From the IMG/VR virus record IMGVR_UViG_3300042691_017903, positions 1 to 33,673 of that record: DNA of 33,673 nucleotides; one strand, 5' to 3'. Below, in pieces: positions 17,174 through 26,353 of this stretch; positions within the stretch are counted from its first letter, which is position 1; each line of letters opens with the position of its first letter. Source of the DNA: a virus. The position numbers and the translations under genes are program-made. The notes under the pieces were generated by a model, which saw only the letters and a program-made list of their open reading frames with translations, had not been told where the DNA came from and searched no databases.

Positions 17174-19249
17174 TTAAGCGTGTTGAACAGTAACAAAAGT
17201 ATTTGCTAAATCGCCATCAATGCTAAAGTATCTTAGGTAAGCAGAACTTGTTGCTGGCATGGTAAACGTTGTAGAGTTTATGGTTGAATTTAGTGCTGAA
17301 CAACCATGTGTAACTGTTCTTTGTGTGCCGCCAGTATTTGTTAACCAAACCTCAACAACTTTACCGTAAACAAAATTAGAAAGAGTAAATGTTAAATCTG
17401 CGGTAAGTGTGGCTCTAATTAATGATGTTGTTGAGAAGTTAATTGTAATAGCTGTCTGATCACCTTCATAAATTGTTGGTACATAAATGAATCCTTTGTC
17501 TGGTTGAACTGTGCCAGTAAATTCAACAGTATCAGCATTGAACGAGGCAATTTTTTGTATTGTATTTGAACCTGTCGGTGTATTCCAAAATTCAATACGA
17601 GTACCACGATTTGTATCACTAAAATTCTCAGCAGCCACCATATCAATCTTTGATGGACTGGATGATGGAAATTGTGTGCCAGTATAACCATTACCAGCAA
17701 AACGAAGTAAAACATCATTGTTACCTGTGGCTGTAGGTAAAGCTGCAGAACCACGACCATGACGGCCAGACAGTAATGGATAACCATTTGCACCCACACC
17801 AAACGAATCTAATACGACACGGGTTACCGAGTTTGCTTTACCTGTAATGTGAAGCATATAATTTGTATTAGATGGAGGCACGGTTGCAAAACCATCACTA
17901 GCGGTAATTCTCACAAAAGCTGTATCGGTTGCAAAAGTTGAATTGTTTAGTGAAATTGTACCTTGAGTTAAAACATTACCTGTAATAGTTAAATCACCAG
18001 CAAATGTACCTGTTGTATTTGCAAGTGCATTATTGGCAACATAATATGCGTTATTGGCTAAAGCATAAGCTGCATTGGCTTCATCAAAGCCTACGTTTGC
18101 ATGTTCATATGCATTATTGGCATGTATAAAAGCTGAATTTGCCTGTATATGAGCTGCGTTTGCATGACCATAAGATGCTGTTGAGTATGAGAACGGAGCT
18201 GATGCAGTAATTTGTGTTGTGTTATCTGGGAATTTTAAACTGCCGTTTGTATTGAATGTCCAGAGATTACTTGCAACATTGATATTAACTTTTCCGTAAC
18301 CAGAATTACCAGTACCAGGAGCTATAGTAATATCACCACCATATCCACTAACTGCACCACCTGAACCTGTTGTAATATTGATTGAACCACTATTGCCTGT
18401 GCTGACTTCATCACCAGTTAAGAGTGAAAGATTTTTGAAGTTGCCTGTACCAGTTTCGGTTCTAATTAAACCGTTTGCAGAAAAACCTAATCGATGAACG
18501 GCAGTAAGAATATTGGCTGTAATTGTTTGTGGGCTTGTTAAACTAAAACCAAATGTTGCGTTTGCCACATTTGCCAAAGCGTTATTGGCTTTTAAGAAAG
18601 CAGCATCAAGACGATTTGTGAGTGATGTTTCTTGTATTGAGTTATCACCAAAGATAATGTTATCAACATAAACATTACCAGTAACAACAAGATCATCAGT
18701 AATATCTACTTGATTAAAGAAATTAAACTTGTTGGCATTAAATTGACCAACAATATTATTAGAACGTGTGCCACCAGCAATCAAAATAACATTTGCATTT
18801 GATGAAGCGGTACCAATAACTAAATTACCACGGTAATCACTATTTGAAGGACCATGAGAGTAAACATAACCATCATAGGGTAACATCGAAGAATAATCAG
18901 GATCATTGAAACCTGGTCCATTGATACCCATGTCGATGTAATTGTTTGATCCGTCACTATTATTGGCAGATGCTACAAAATCACTAGAACCAACACCGTC
19001 AAAATTCTGTAAGTTAATTTGAATATATTCACTGCTGGAATCAGTAAATTGAGCTACAACGTTTTCTAATATAATTGGATTTGAACCTACATTTAAAACA
19101 TCATTAGAATAAAGACCTTCTGCCAAAGTTCGAACTGAAATTTTACCCGTTAAACCAGAAACCAGATCAACACCAGCGATCAGAGTTTTTTCTGTATTGG
19201 CGTTTAATTCAGTTATAAAAGGTAATTGTGATATTTTTACTGTTGACAT
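17174..19249 (-). CDS. Tail fibre/structural protein between gp7 and gp8 (691 aa)
   Basis: The N-terminus (STVKISQLPFITELNANTEK) is a common start of phage structural proteins in this group. Residues 180-200 (VDITDDLVVTGNVYVDNIIFGD) and 410-430 are beta fibre repeats. Residues 355-411 hold eight perfect heptads (YGHANAA, HIQANSA, FIHANNA and so on), predicting a coiled-coil shaft. Residues 485-530 (LLSGRHGRGSAALPTATGNND, then FAGNGYTG) form a domain seen near the ends of tail fibres, and the last 90 residues are a beta-sandwich tip. It is inserted between gp7 and gp8 with gaps of 3 and 10 bases. It is probably a wedge-attached fibre. Confidence 0.75.
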   Translation of the reverse strand: MSTVKISQLPFITELNANTEKTLIAGVDLVSGLTGKISVRTLAEGLYSNDVLNVGSNPIILENVVAQFTDSSSEYIQINLQNFDGVGSSDFVASANNSDGSNNYIDMGINGPGFNDPDYSSMLPYDGYVYSHGPSNSDYRGNLVIGTASSNANVILIAGGTRSNNIVGQFNANKFNFFNQVDITDDLVVTGNVYVDNIIFGDNSIQETSLTNRLDAAFLKANNALANVANATFGFSLTSPQTITANILTAVHRLGFSANGLIRTETGTGNFKNLSLLTGDEVSTGNSGSINITTGSGGAVSGYGGDITIAPGTGNSGYGKVNINVASNLWTFNTNGSLKFPDNTTQITASAPFSYSTASYGHANAAHIQANSAFIHANNAYEHANVGFDEANAAYALANNAYYVANNALANTTGTFAGDLTITGNVLTQGTISLNNSTFATDTAFVRITASDGFATVPPSNTNYMLHITGKANSVTRVVLDSFGVGANGYPLLSGRHGRGSAALPTATGNNDVLLRFAGNGYTGTQFPSSSPSKIDMVAAENFSDTNRGTRIEFWNTPTGSNTIQKIASFNADTVEFTGTVQPDKGFIYVPTIYEGDQTAITINFSTTSLIRATLTADLTFTLSNFVYGKVVEVWLTNTGGTQRTVTHGCSALNSTINSTTFTMPATSSAYLRYFSIDGDLANTFVTVQHA
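18017..18190 (-). repeat. Eight-heptad coding repeat in the 691-aa fibre
   Basis: Eight consecutive seven-residue units follow the pattern Ala-aromatic-x-x-Ala-Asn-(Ala/Ser/Asn) without a break. They are the cleanest example in the window of the shaft repeat shared by several fibre genes. Confidence 0.6.
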
Positions 19250-19252
19250 TTG

Positions 19253-22093
19253 TTATCCTAGTATGATTAATCTCTCATCTTCCGTTATTAAAGATCGTCC
19301 ATCTTCTGTTGTAAGTTCTGGATAGAACTGAATTCCAACAGGTCCAAATATTCGTATTGCTCTGGTCGATAAAGTTCTATTAACTGCCAGTAAGACATTA
19401 TTGGCGTTGGCAGTAAGTGTACCATCTAAAGTAATTACACCATTTGCGTAATTGACTGCATCGACCACAAATGTATCATTATTGGCATTACTTATTCGTA
19501 TCGTATCACCAACAAATACAATATCTTCTAATTTATTTTGTGTATTACTATAGTTGCCATTATTGACAAAATCGTATGAACCAGTCAAGGTCTCTATATT
19601 TATCGTGTTCGAATTGACATTTCCTGAAACAAAGGCAACATTTGCGTAAGTCAGTAAAACATTGTCTTTGAGGTAGACTGTGTTAGAGGTGTAATCGACA
19701 TGAATTACTTCTGACCGAACGTTTGGACCATTAGTTGGAGTCAATTCTACGATAGAATTCGATTTTACAGAGAAATCGTCACCAGTAGAGAATATGAATT
19801 GTGCAATATTGGCACCAGCCAAATCTTCAAATACGACCATATTGTTACTGGTTGTATCGAAATCTGTGGTAATTGTAGCTAAAGACAACTCACCGGTGTA
19901 GTTAATGATTGGTCGGCCAGTAAATAATAACGTTTCTTCTGTGACGGTGAAGTTTGAATTGGCTCTAAGAGCATATCTACCCAATACCTTCATACCGGCT
20001 GGATGTAGAAGTCCCAACAGAGTTTCTCTGTATTTGGCTATCTCTTTCTCGACAGTTATCTGATAGGTGTAATTGTTAAAGTTTTCACTTTGTAGAACGT
20101 CAAAAGAGCTTAACTGACCTTTTTTATCGAGATATTGACCTTGACTGAAAACAAGACCGTTTAAGAATCTGGTATTGGCACGTGCACGTCCATCACCGTA
20201 TGTTTTAATACCACTTGAATTATACAGACCACCGTAGGCCTGATTGGCCATTTTAAGGTTGATATTTTCAACTTCCATGCTCATATGGCCACTACACTTA
20301 ATTGTTAGATTGGTGTTCAATCGACCGGTGTAATTAAAGACACGCAAATTATATACTGTATTTGCTGGGTTTACATCTGGTGCCAATAAAGAAACCGATT
20401 CGACTGTTGCCGAATAAGTGGCCACATTTACGTTACTACCTTGAAAAGCTATATCGCCTTTCTGTGGAATATTTAAAATACTTAAATTCGATACGGCAAT
20501 ATCTTGAACCTTTAACGAAATAATCGGTGTCGAAACATAATCTTCACCGTTACTATTCAATTTAATTTTTGACACAGCACCAATACTTGTTGTGTTTGCT
20601 TCAAATTCAGCACCTTCACCTAAAACACCAGAAACAGTAATCAAAGCATTTGAGGCATTTGCATTAGCAGATACAACAGATAATGTTGGTAATGCAGATA
20701 ACTTATATCCAAGACCACCTTTTGGATAAAGTTGGTCGCCGTAAACATAGGCAACGTTTGTAATAGCTCCGTTAGCACTTACAGTAATAACATTTGCGTA
20801 TGCTCCATATCCTGATCCACCAGAGAAAACAATTGTGTCATTTGCTTGATATCCTGTACCAGCATTTTGAATGGCCATTGGACCAAGAATACCTAAAAAC
20901 TTCAGATCACTATAGTTGTTTGCTTCAATCTCGTCATCATTGTTTGTGAGATACAAAGCTTTTGTAGTGATGTCTGGCGGTGAAGAAAAACCTCCACCAC
21001 CATTAATAACCAGAACTGAAGAAATAGGTGCTACTGTTACTGTTTCGAAATCTAAAGAACTATAGATGGTTGAATATAAATTGGTCGTGTAACTTTTAAA
21101 TCCATAATTTGAAACACCAATTTGTATACCAGATTTGGTTGCAATTGCATTGTTAGCAATTAAAACTTGTGAAGCTTTGGTTGGATCAAGAGAAGCAACA
21201 GAGGCTATAGCACCTTTATCTGGTGTAATGATGATTGGAGATTCTAAACTGTAACCAAATCCACCATCAATCACATTAATTGATTGAATTTGACCTGTTG
21301 TAACAGTTTCTACTTCTGCATTGGCTCCAATAGGAAACGGAACATCTTCATTTAATCCACCATAAACAACTACAGGATCTCCTGGTTGATAGTATAAACC
21401 ACGAGCATTTGGATTAATTACTATACTACTAATTTGACCAACAATTTTTGCTCTGAGCGGTTGACCATTAAATAAAACATCTTGATTATTTGCATCAACT
21501 ACACGAACAAATTCACCAGATTCAAACAAGCGTTGAATATTGGACAAAAATACTTCTGTCTTATTTCCAGAAACAATAGAATTTTCTACTGTTGCAATCG
21601 ATTTTGAATTTTCACCCAACAAACGATACTGTTTTATGTTTAATAGATTGTCATCTAATGAAGCCAGTTTAAGGCTTTTTGCAATATACCAAGTACCGGC
21701 TGAAGCTCTTAATACAGATTCTTTTGTATAGAATACATCGAAATCGGAGTTATATAATATTTTAAATAAAAACTTATACGATGCTGGAGTGCCTTTAGCT
21801 TGATAGAATTGTTTGGCATATTTTATTGCTCTTGCCTTGTCAATCAATATATCTTTAGGAAAGAAAGGTAAAAAGTCATTTACAAAGTAATCAATAAACT
21901 CCGTTGTAGTATTATCAACATCTGTGTAATTTAATATATTCTTTGCTCGGTTGGTCACCTGACCTTCTTGTTCCATCCATTCATAATATGCCTGTAGAAA
22001 CAATATAAAATTTGCATAAGCAGGATCGTCCCGAATATAAGCGGGAAGCTGATAAGGTATTAAAAGAGAAGTTTTTGTGTTATCTGGAATCAT
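19253..22093 (-). CDS. 7: Baseplate wedge protein gp7-like (946 aa)
   Basis: The N-terminus (LPAYIRDDPAYANFILFLQAYYEW, residues about 15-38) followed by DVDNTTTEFIDYFVNDFLPFFP and an AIKYAKQFYQAKGTPASYKFLF helix is the gp7 signature in aquatic T4-like phages. Its size is close to T4 gp7 (1032). Its position after gp6 is as in T4. The middle (about 270-520) carries several Gly-x-Gly-Tyr/Phe beta modules (VIDGGFGYS, NGGGGFSSP, NAGTGYQAND, KGGLGYKL). The C-terminus has a GLLHPAGMKVLGRYA motif. gp7 joins the wedge core, bridging gp6, gp8, gp10 and gp53. The start overlaps the gp6 stop as TAATG, so translation is coupled. Confidence 0.85.
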   Translation of the reverse strand: MIPDNTKTSLLIPYQLPAYIRDDPAYANFILFLQAYYEWMEQEGQVTNRAKNILNYTDVDNTTTEFIDYFVNDFLPFFPKDILIDKARAIKYAKQFYQAKGTPASYKFLFKILYNSDFDVFYTKESVLRASAGTWYIAKSLKLASLDDNLLNIKQYRLLGENSKSIATVENSIVSGNKTEVFLSNIQRLFESGEFVRVVDANNQDVLFNGQPLRAKIVGQISSIVINPNARGLYYQPGDPVVVYGGLNEDVPFPIGANAEVETVTTGQIQSINVIDGGFGYSLESPIIITPDKGAIASVASLDPTKASQVLIANNAIATKSGIQIGVSNYGFKSYTTNLYSTIYSSLDFETVTVAPISSVLVINGGGGFSSPPDITTKALYLTNNDDEIEANNYSDLKFLGILGPMAIQNAGTGYQANDTIVFSGGSGYGAYANVITVSANGAITNVAYVYGDQLYPKGGLGYKLSALPTLSVVSANANASNALITVSGVLGEGAEFEANTTSIGAVSKIKLNSNGEDYVSTPIISLKVQDIAVSNLSILNIPQKGDIAFQGSNVNVATYSATVESVSLLAPDVNPANTVYNLRVFNYTGRLNTNLTIKCSGHMSMEVENINLKMANQAYGGLYNSSGIKTYGDGRARANTRFLNGLVFSQGQYLDKKGQLSSFDVLQSENFNNYTYQITVEKEIAKYRETLLGLLHPAGMKVLGRYALRANSNFTVTEETLLFTGRPIINYTGELSLATITTDFDTTSNNMVVFEDLAGANIAQFIFSTGDDFSVKSNSIVELTPTNGPNVRSEVIHVDYTSNTVYLKDNVLLTYANVAFVSGNVNSNTINIETLTGSYDFVNNGNYSNTQNKLEDIVFVGDTIRISNANNDTFVVDAVNYANGVITLDGTLTANANNVLLAVNRTLSTRAIRIFGPVGIQFYPELTTEDGRSLITEDERLIILG

Positions 22094-24174
22094 TAAAAGT
22101 TGGTTCTAGGTATAACATTAACAGTAATGGCGTTTGAATCATATTCATCAATCGTAATAATTCTATTGTAAGAAGATGAGATTGTTGAAACGGTTGGTGT
22201 TGCTGTAACTGTTAATAAACCAAATTCATTATTAACACTAACAGGTTTAAAAGCATCCAAAGTTATAATACCTTTATCATATTCTATGTTACCAATGTTA
22301 TCATCTAAAACAGTTTTGGCGTTATTATTGTTGTTATAATATGTTCTTAATGTTCCATATTTTCCTTCAAGATTAACAACCAAAGAACCCAATTGACCTG
22401 TTGTATCTCCTGGTTGTGGAGTTACTGTCGCAATTGCACTTGTATAATTATTACCAGCATTTGTAATAACAACATTTTTTATACTTCCACTGCTCATCAC
22501 AGCCATTGCTGTTGCTCCTGATCCATCACCAAGAATATCGATCTTTGGTGCATATTGATAACCATATCCAGGATTAATAACGGAGATCGATTCAACACCA
22601 AAAGTTGCAACAGGAACTTCATCAATGTATACGTTGTTAATTGTTCTCTGTGGATTGGTTGGATCTAGATATTGTAGAGTTGGTGAACTACTTGTGCCAG
22701 ACTGAAATAATCCTTTTTGTAAAGGTACATTATAATAAAGTTTATATGTTGTTGGTGTCGAGAGATTTGGATAAAACTTTTTCTGTAGCTTTATTTTGTA
22801 ATCACTGGTTATAACAGAGTTATTGAATGTTTGAATTGTATTTAATAAATCATAACTACTAAATGTTGAATTGAATGTATTCAAAGTCCTTCTACCAAAA
22901 GCCGCTATGGCATTTTTAATACCAACCTGCATTTCTGAAGCAGACAAAGATGTTTTTGTTGGATCATAATACACATTGACATCTAATTTAATATATGTGT
23001 AATCAGGATCAACAATTGTTGGTGTAACAGTTAAAACACTAACTGGTTTAATAACATCTTCAGCAATTCTTTGTTTTTGTACCTGTGTTAAACTATAACC
23101 ACCTGTTGGTTTCAATGAAATGAATACTTGGCCATAAACTGGTGGATCATTTTCTTCTCCACCCCATACGTTAACGGCATCAAAAGAAAACCCTAAATTG
23201 TTTTGTTGAATGGCAGAGATATAATCATTTTTAGAAACGGCTCTGTTTTGTGCAGAATATGATTTGACTGCCTGATATTTAATTGATTCTATAGTTTCTT
23301 TAGACGATCCTTGAGATGCTTTTACTCTTGGCTGTATTGACAATGATGTATAACCAGGTACTCGATCCATCAACAAGAAGTTATTTGCACCAGAAGCCTT
23401 ACCACCATCTGTTACAATGTATGATGCAGTAACAATATTACCATCACTTAGTTCTTTTCCTAAAATATCATCACCAAAAGATATTTCATAGTTTCCATTG
23501 TTTAACTCTTGTAAAAAATAAACTTTTGATTCTTTATCGAGTGTTAGATAGTTTTCAGCTGGTTGATACACATCATAAGCAGTATTACCACTATTTTCTT
23601 GAACCATCACCTTTAATGTTGTGGTGTCAATTAAAGTATTGGTTATTTCAAACTTTTTCTTAGGATTTGTTGTGCTGTTTACGGTGTATCGTCTTGTAAT
23701 AGGCACTCCTTGTTTCAATTGAACATTTGTAAATGTTGCGGTATTACCTGATACAGGCACAGTTGATGCATCGGTTGTAACAAAATTATAGTTTACACCG
23801 TTGATGGCTTCGGATAAGAAATTCGTAAATTTTGGCAAAGTAAAAGAACTATTAGCAACACCATTGAAAGTTATATTAACGGTGGCTGTTGGTGCAATGG
23901 ACGATCTTGGTACATAGTTTAATAGTTTGGCGTGAGAAACTACAGAACCTCTTTGTAAAGCACTATCTAAGAACATTTCATTGGCAACCATGTTCAGATA
24001 GAACGAATTGTAATGTGTATTGTATGCCAGAACATCTAAAAGAACAGACATCGTTGAACCCTCAAAGTTATAGTCTTTGAGTGTATCTTGTGATTGAAGA
24101 AACTGTATGAAGTTTCTTTTGATGTTACTGAAATCTAAATCAGCAACTTTTATGTTAGAATTGGCTGTTGCCAT
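22093..24174 (-). CDS. 6: Baseplate wedge protein gp6-like (693 aa)
   Basis: Residues 10-95 (DLDFSNIKRNFIQFLQSQ, NFEGSTMSVLLDVLAYNTHYN, FLDSALQRGSVVSHAKLLNYVPRS) are diagnostic of gp6, the wedge subunit that forms the ring around the hub and shares the P2 gpJ fold. Residues 300-330 (SAQNRAVSKNDYISAI) are also typical. Its length is near T4 gp6 (660). At about 525-585 there is one Gly-x-Gly-Tyr beta module (NPGYGYQYAPKIDILGDGSGA). It overlaps both neighbours: TAATG at 24174 with gp25 and TAATG at 22093 with gp7. An AAAGG ribosome site lies inside the end of gp25. Confidence 0.9.
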   Translation of the reverse strand: MATANSNIKVADLDFSNIKRNFIQFLQSQDTLKDYNFEGSTMSVLLDVLAYNTHYNSFYLNMVANEMFLDSALQRGSVVSHAKLLNYVPRSSIAPTATVNITFNGVANSSFTLPKFTNFLSEAINGVNYNFVTTDASTVPVSGNTATFTNVQLKQGVPITRRYTVNSTTNPKKKFEITNTLIDTTTLKVMVQENSGNTAYDVYQPAENYLTLDKESKVYFLQELNNGNYEISFGDDILGKELSDGNIVTASYIVTDGGKASGANNFLLMDRVPGYTSLSIQPRVKASQGSSKETIESIKYQAVKSYSAQNRAVSKNDYISAIQQNNLGFSFDAVNVWGGEENDPPVYGQVFISLKPTGGYSLTQVQKQRIAEDVIKPVSVLTVTPTIVDPDYTYIKLDVNVYYDPTKTSLSASEMQVGIKNAIAAFGRRTLNTFNSTFSSYDLLNTIQTFNNSVITSDYKIKLQKKFYPNLSTPTTYKLYYNVPLQKGLFQSGTSSSPTLQYLDPTNPQRTINNVYIDEVPVATFGVESISVINPGYGYQYAPKIDILGDGSGATAMAVMSSGSIKNVVITNAGNNYTSAIATVTPQPGDTTGQLGSLVVNLEGKYGTLRTYYNNNNNAKTVLDDNIGNIEYDKGIITLDAFKPVSVNNEFGLLTVTATPTVSTISSSYNRIITIDEYDSNAITVNVIPRTNF

Positions 24175-24566
24175 TATCTTGACCTTTCAAGAAGTAAATT
24201 AAATGCTGTTGGCAAAGTATTGTTTCCTATGAAAAAACTTAAAGTAACTTTAAAAGCATTCTTATCTGGTGCAGGATCCACAACAATGTCTTGTATGGAA
24301 ACTCTTGGTTCAAAGTTATTAATAACGTTTCGAATTTCTGCTTTGATTAAACCAGCAGTTAAAACTGTAATTGGTTCAAACAAAAGCGTGTCAATATTTG
24401 ACCCTAGAGTTGGTTGAAACAATCTTTCATAAAAATTGGTTAACAATAGATTTCTGACTGAACGAATGACTGCTTGTTCATCATAACTTAAAGCTACGTC
24501 ATTGGATACGGGTAACCTTCTAAAGGTCAAATCCAAATCGGAATATAGTTTTTTAATTGTTGCCAT
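24174..24566 (-). CDS. 25: Baseplate wedge protein gp25-like (130 aa)
   Basis: Its size and sequence fit gp25, the small lysozyme-like-fold wedge protein conserved in contractile tails and type VI secretion (TssE). DLDLTFRRLPVSNDV is near the start, then EQAVIRSVRNLLLTNFYERLFQPTLGS with the arm motif, FEPITVLTAGLIKAEIRNVI, and a DPAPDKNAFKVTLSFFI strand pair. It initiates sheath polymerisation with gp6 and gp53 around the hub. Despite the fold name it has no lysozyme activity in known members. No Shine-Dalgarno site is seen before the ATG; the leader is AU-rich (ACATAAATATTAA). Confidence 0.9.
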   Translation of the reverse strand: MATIKKLYSDLDLTFRRLPVSNDVALSYDEQAVIRSVRNLLLTNFYERLFQPTLGSNIDTLLFEPITVLTAGLIKAEIRNVINNFEPRVSIQDIVVDPAPDKNAFKVTLSFFIGNNTLPTAFNLLLERSR

Positions 24567-24581
24567 TTAATATTTATGTCG

Positions 24582-25529
24582 TTAAAATTGATTAAAATAT
24601 TCATAATATGAAGGCGGTGGAACGACCACTGGTGGTTCCGTTACTGGTATCACAACATTGTTGTTGGCAATATCAGTCTTAATTTTTTCGGTGCCTATGT
24701 AATTATCAATTAAATACTTTTGTGTTGTTCCGATATTGCTTAAATTTGTTATTTTTGTGTAGTCATCAATTAATTTATTGGAGTTTTCGTAAAATGTCCA
24801 ATCATGTGTCCATCTATCATAAAGAAAAGTATTGAAATTGTCTATTTCATTTTTAATTGTATTTATTTCTGAGATAGACAAACCTCCAGAATCAGATGTT
24901 ATTGTTATTGTGTCCGATGTTATTGATGTTAAATCTGCTGTTAGTGATGTTGAAGAAATAAACCCATTTGCAGAACCAATAAAATAATTGCAATTTGCTC
25001 CAATTGTAATATTGTTAGATAATAACTCATCAAGAATAAACAAACTTGTAAATGATCCCATAGCTGGTAAACTATTTGCAATACCATCAGTTTTGTTTAA
25101 TATTGTTAATAATACTTGTCCTGTATCAATAGCCGTCAGATATGTTGGTATTGTTTGTGATCCGGTAGTTTCTGAAATACCAGATATATTGTCCGTATGA
25201 GATTTAAATCTGTCTAATTGAATAATACAATTTAACGATGAAGTTAACAAATTTACTACGTCTTGATTAGGAAAAGGAATCGTATATATTGTTGAAATTA
25301 AATTTGAAACGTTTGCAGAAATGTTATTACATACATTTGCTATAGGGTTAACAAAATAATTTGTAGTAACAACATTATTATTAGCCAAATCATTTAATTG
25401 CCAATCCGACAATTCAACGTCAGTAGCCATCGATTCTAATGTGTTTAGTGATTCCTCAGGCAAATTGAGATTACTACCAAATTTTGTTTGGTCAAAATTA
25501 AATTGTAGTCTATCAAATAATGATGTCAT
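24582..25529 (-). CDS. Unknown protein between spike and gp25 (315 aa)
   Basis: No family is recognised. The protein is Asn/Thr/Ser/Ile-rich. Residues 1-50 look helical and charged (FDRLQFNFDQTKFGSN, then LNTLESMATDVELSDWQLNDLANN). The middle has alternating hydrophobic and Thr-rich segments (TSLTADLTSITSDTITITSDSGG), helices follow (ISEINTIKNEIDNFNTFLYDRW), and a proline-rich end runs into YYEYFNQF. No membrane segment or signal peptide is seen. It follows the spike gene by 3 bases and precedes gp25, so it is probably a baseplate or hub component or assembly factor. The start has no clear ribosome site and is likely coupled to the spike gene. Confidence 0.6.
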   Translation of the reverse strand: MTSLFDRLQFNFDQTKFGSNLNLPEESLNTLESMATDVELSDWQLNDLANNNVVTTNYFVNPIANVCNNISANVSNLISTIYTIPFPNQDVVNLLTSSLNCIIQLDRFKSHTDNISGISETTGSQTIPTYLTAIDTGQVLLTILNKTDGIANSLPAMGSFTSLFILDELLSNNITIGANCNYFIGSANGFISSTSLTADLTSITSDTITITSDSGGLSISEINTIKNEIDNFNTFLYDRWTHDWTFYENSNKLIDDYTKITNLSNIGTTQKYLIDNYIGTEKIKTDIANNNVVIPVTEPPVVVPPPSYYEYFNQF

Positions 25530-25532
25530 TTA

Positions 25533-26345
25533 CTATGGCATTCTTTGTAGTGGACCGGATGTTGCTCCTTTTGGTGAACTGTGGTTGTGTCCGTTAAATT
25601 TTGCTCGGGTTGATTGCATTGAACCCATTGAATCTTTTACTACACCACCTTCGACCGTATTTGTTCCTGTTACCATTGGAGATAATACTGAATCATTTGC
25701 AACAACTTTGCCGGCTGGGTTTTCATAACCAGGTACGGTAAATCCCACATTTACACCACCTATTGAATCTATTCCGCCTTGTGAGAATACTTTATAACCA
25801 CAAGTTAGGTTAGTTGTTGCATTAACAGAACCACCACTTGTTATACTACCAGAAACGGCCAAATCACCTTTAATTGTCAAAGCGTTTTCACAAGAGAACG
25901 TGATATCTCCGTTTTCACCGCCTGCATCTATTTTAATTTCTTTTGCAGCAACAATATCAATATTTCCATCTGAGTTAATTTTAACATCACCACCAACTTG
26001 TGAATATAACTTACCATCAACTTGTGAATAACAATCACCAACCACATGAAGTTTAGAATCACCGTGAATTTCTATGTTGCAGGTACCTTTAATAACAATA
26101 TTTCTATCTCTCAAATATACAGAAAATCCATCTCCCAAAACAATATGTTCAGTAGAACCATCAGGTAACATTTCGTAGAATGTTCCTGTTCTGTGTTGAG
26201 TTCGAATTCTTTCGTTATCTGGTGTATCATCCATCATTTGTATGTGGCCAGATTCCGTTTGTGTCATGTTCACATACGGATATTTTCCTGGTCTTACATC
26301 ATACTGTGTATACCAAATACTACTATTATTCGCTTGTTCTGCCAT
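25533..26345 (-). CDS. Central spike, gp5 C-terminal/VgrG-like beta-helix with HxH tip motif (270 aa)
   Basis: Residues 25-70 (GHIQMMDDTPDNERIRTQHRTGTFYEMLPDG) are the segment that leads into the triple-stranded beta-helix of gp5 and VgrG spikes. Residues about 75-180 follow with V-x-G-type octad repeats (KLHVVGDCYSQVDGKLYSQVGGDVKI, in parts). Near the end, GHNHSSP places an H-x-H at 253-255, the arrangement that binds an iron ion at the tip of P2 gpV and phi92 gp138. T4 gp5 has OB, lysozyme and helix in one chain; here the helix is its own gene and the OB part lies two genes upstream. An AAGGT ribosome site is present. It should trimerise and pierce the outer membrane. Confidence 0.8.
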   Translation of the reverse strand: MAEQANNSSIWYTQYDVRPGKYPYVNMTQTESGHIQMMDDTPDNERIRTQHRTGTFYEMLPDGSTEHIVLGDGFSVYLRDRNIVIKGTCNIEIHGDSKLHVVGDCYSQVDGKLYSQVGGDVKINSDGNIDIVAAKEIKIDAGGENGDITFSCENALTIKGDLAVSGSITSGGSVNATTNLTCGYKVFSQGGIDSIGGVNVGFTVPGYENPAGKVVANDSVLSPMVTGTNTVEGGVVKDSMGSMQSTRAKFNGHNHSSPKGATSGPLQRMP

Positions 26346-26353
26346 AATTTACC

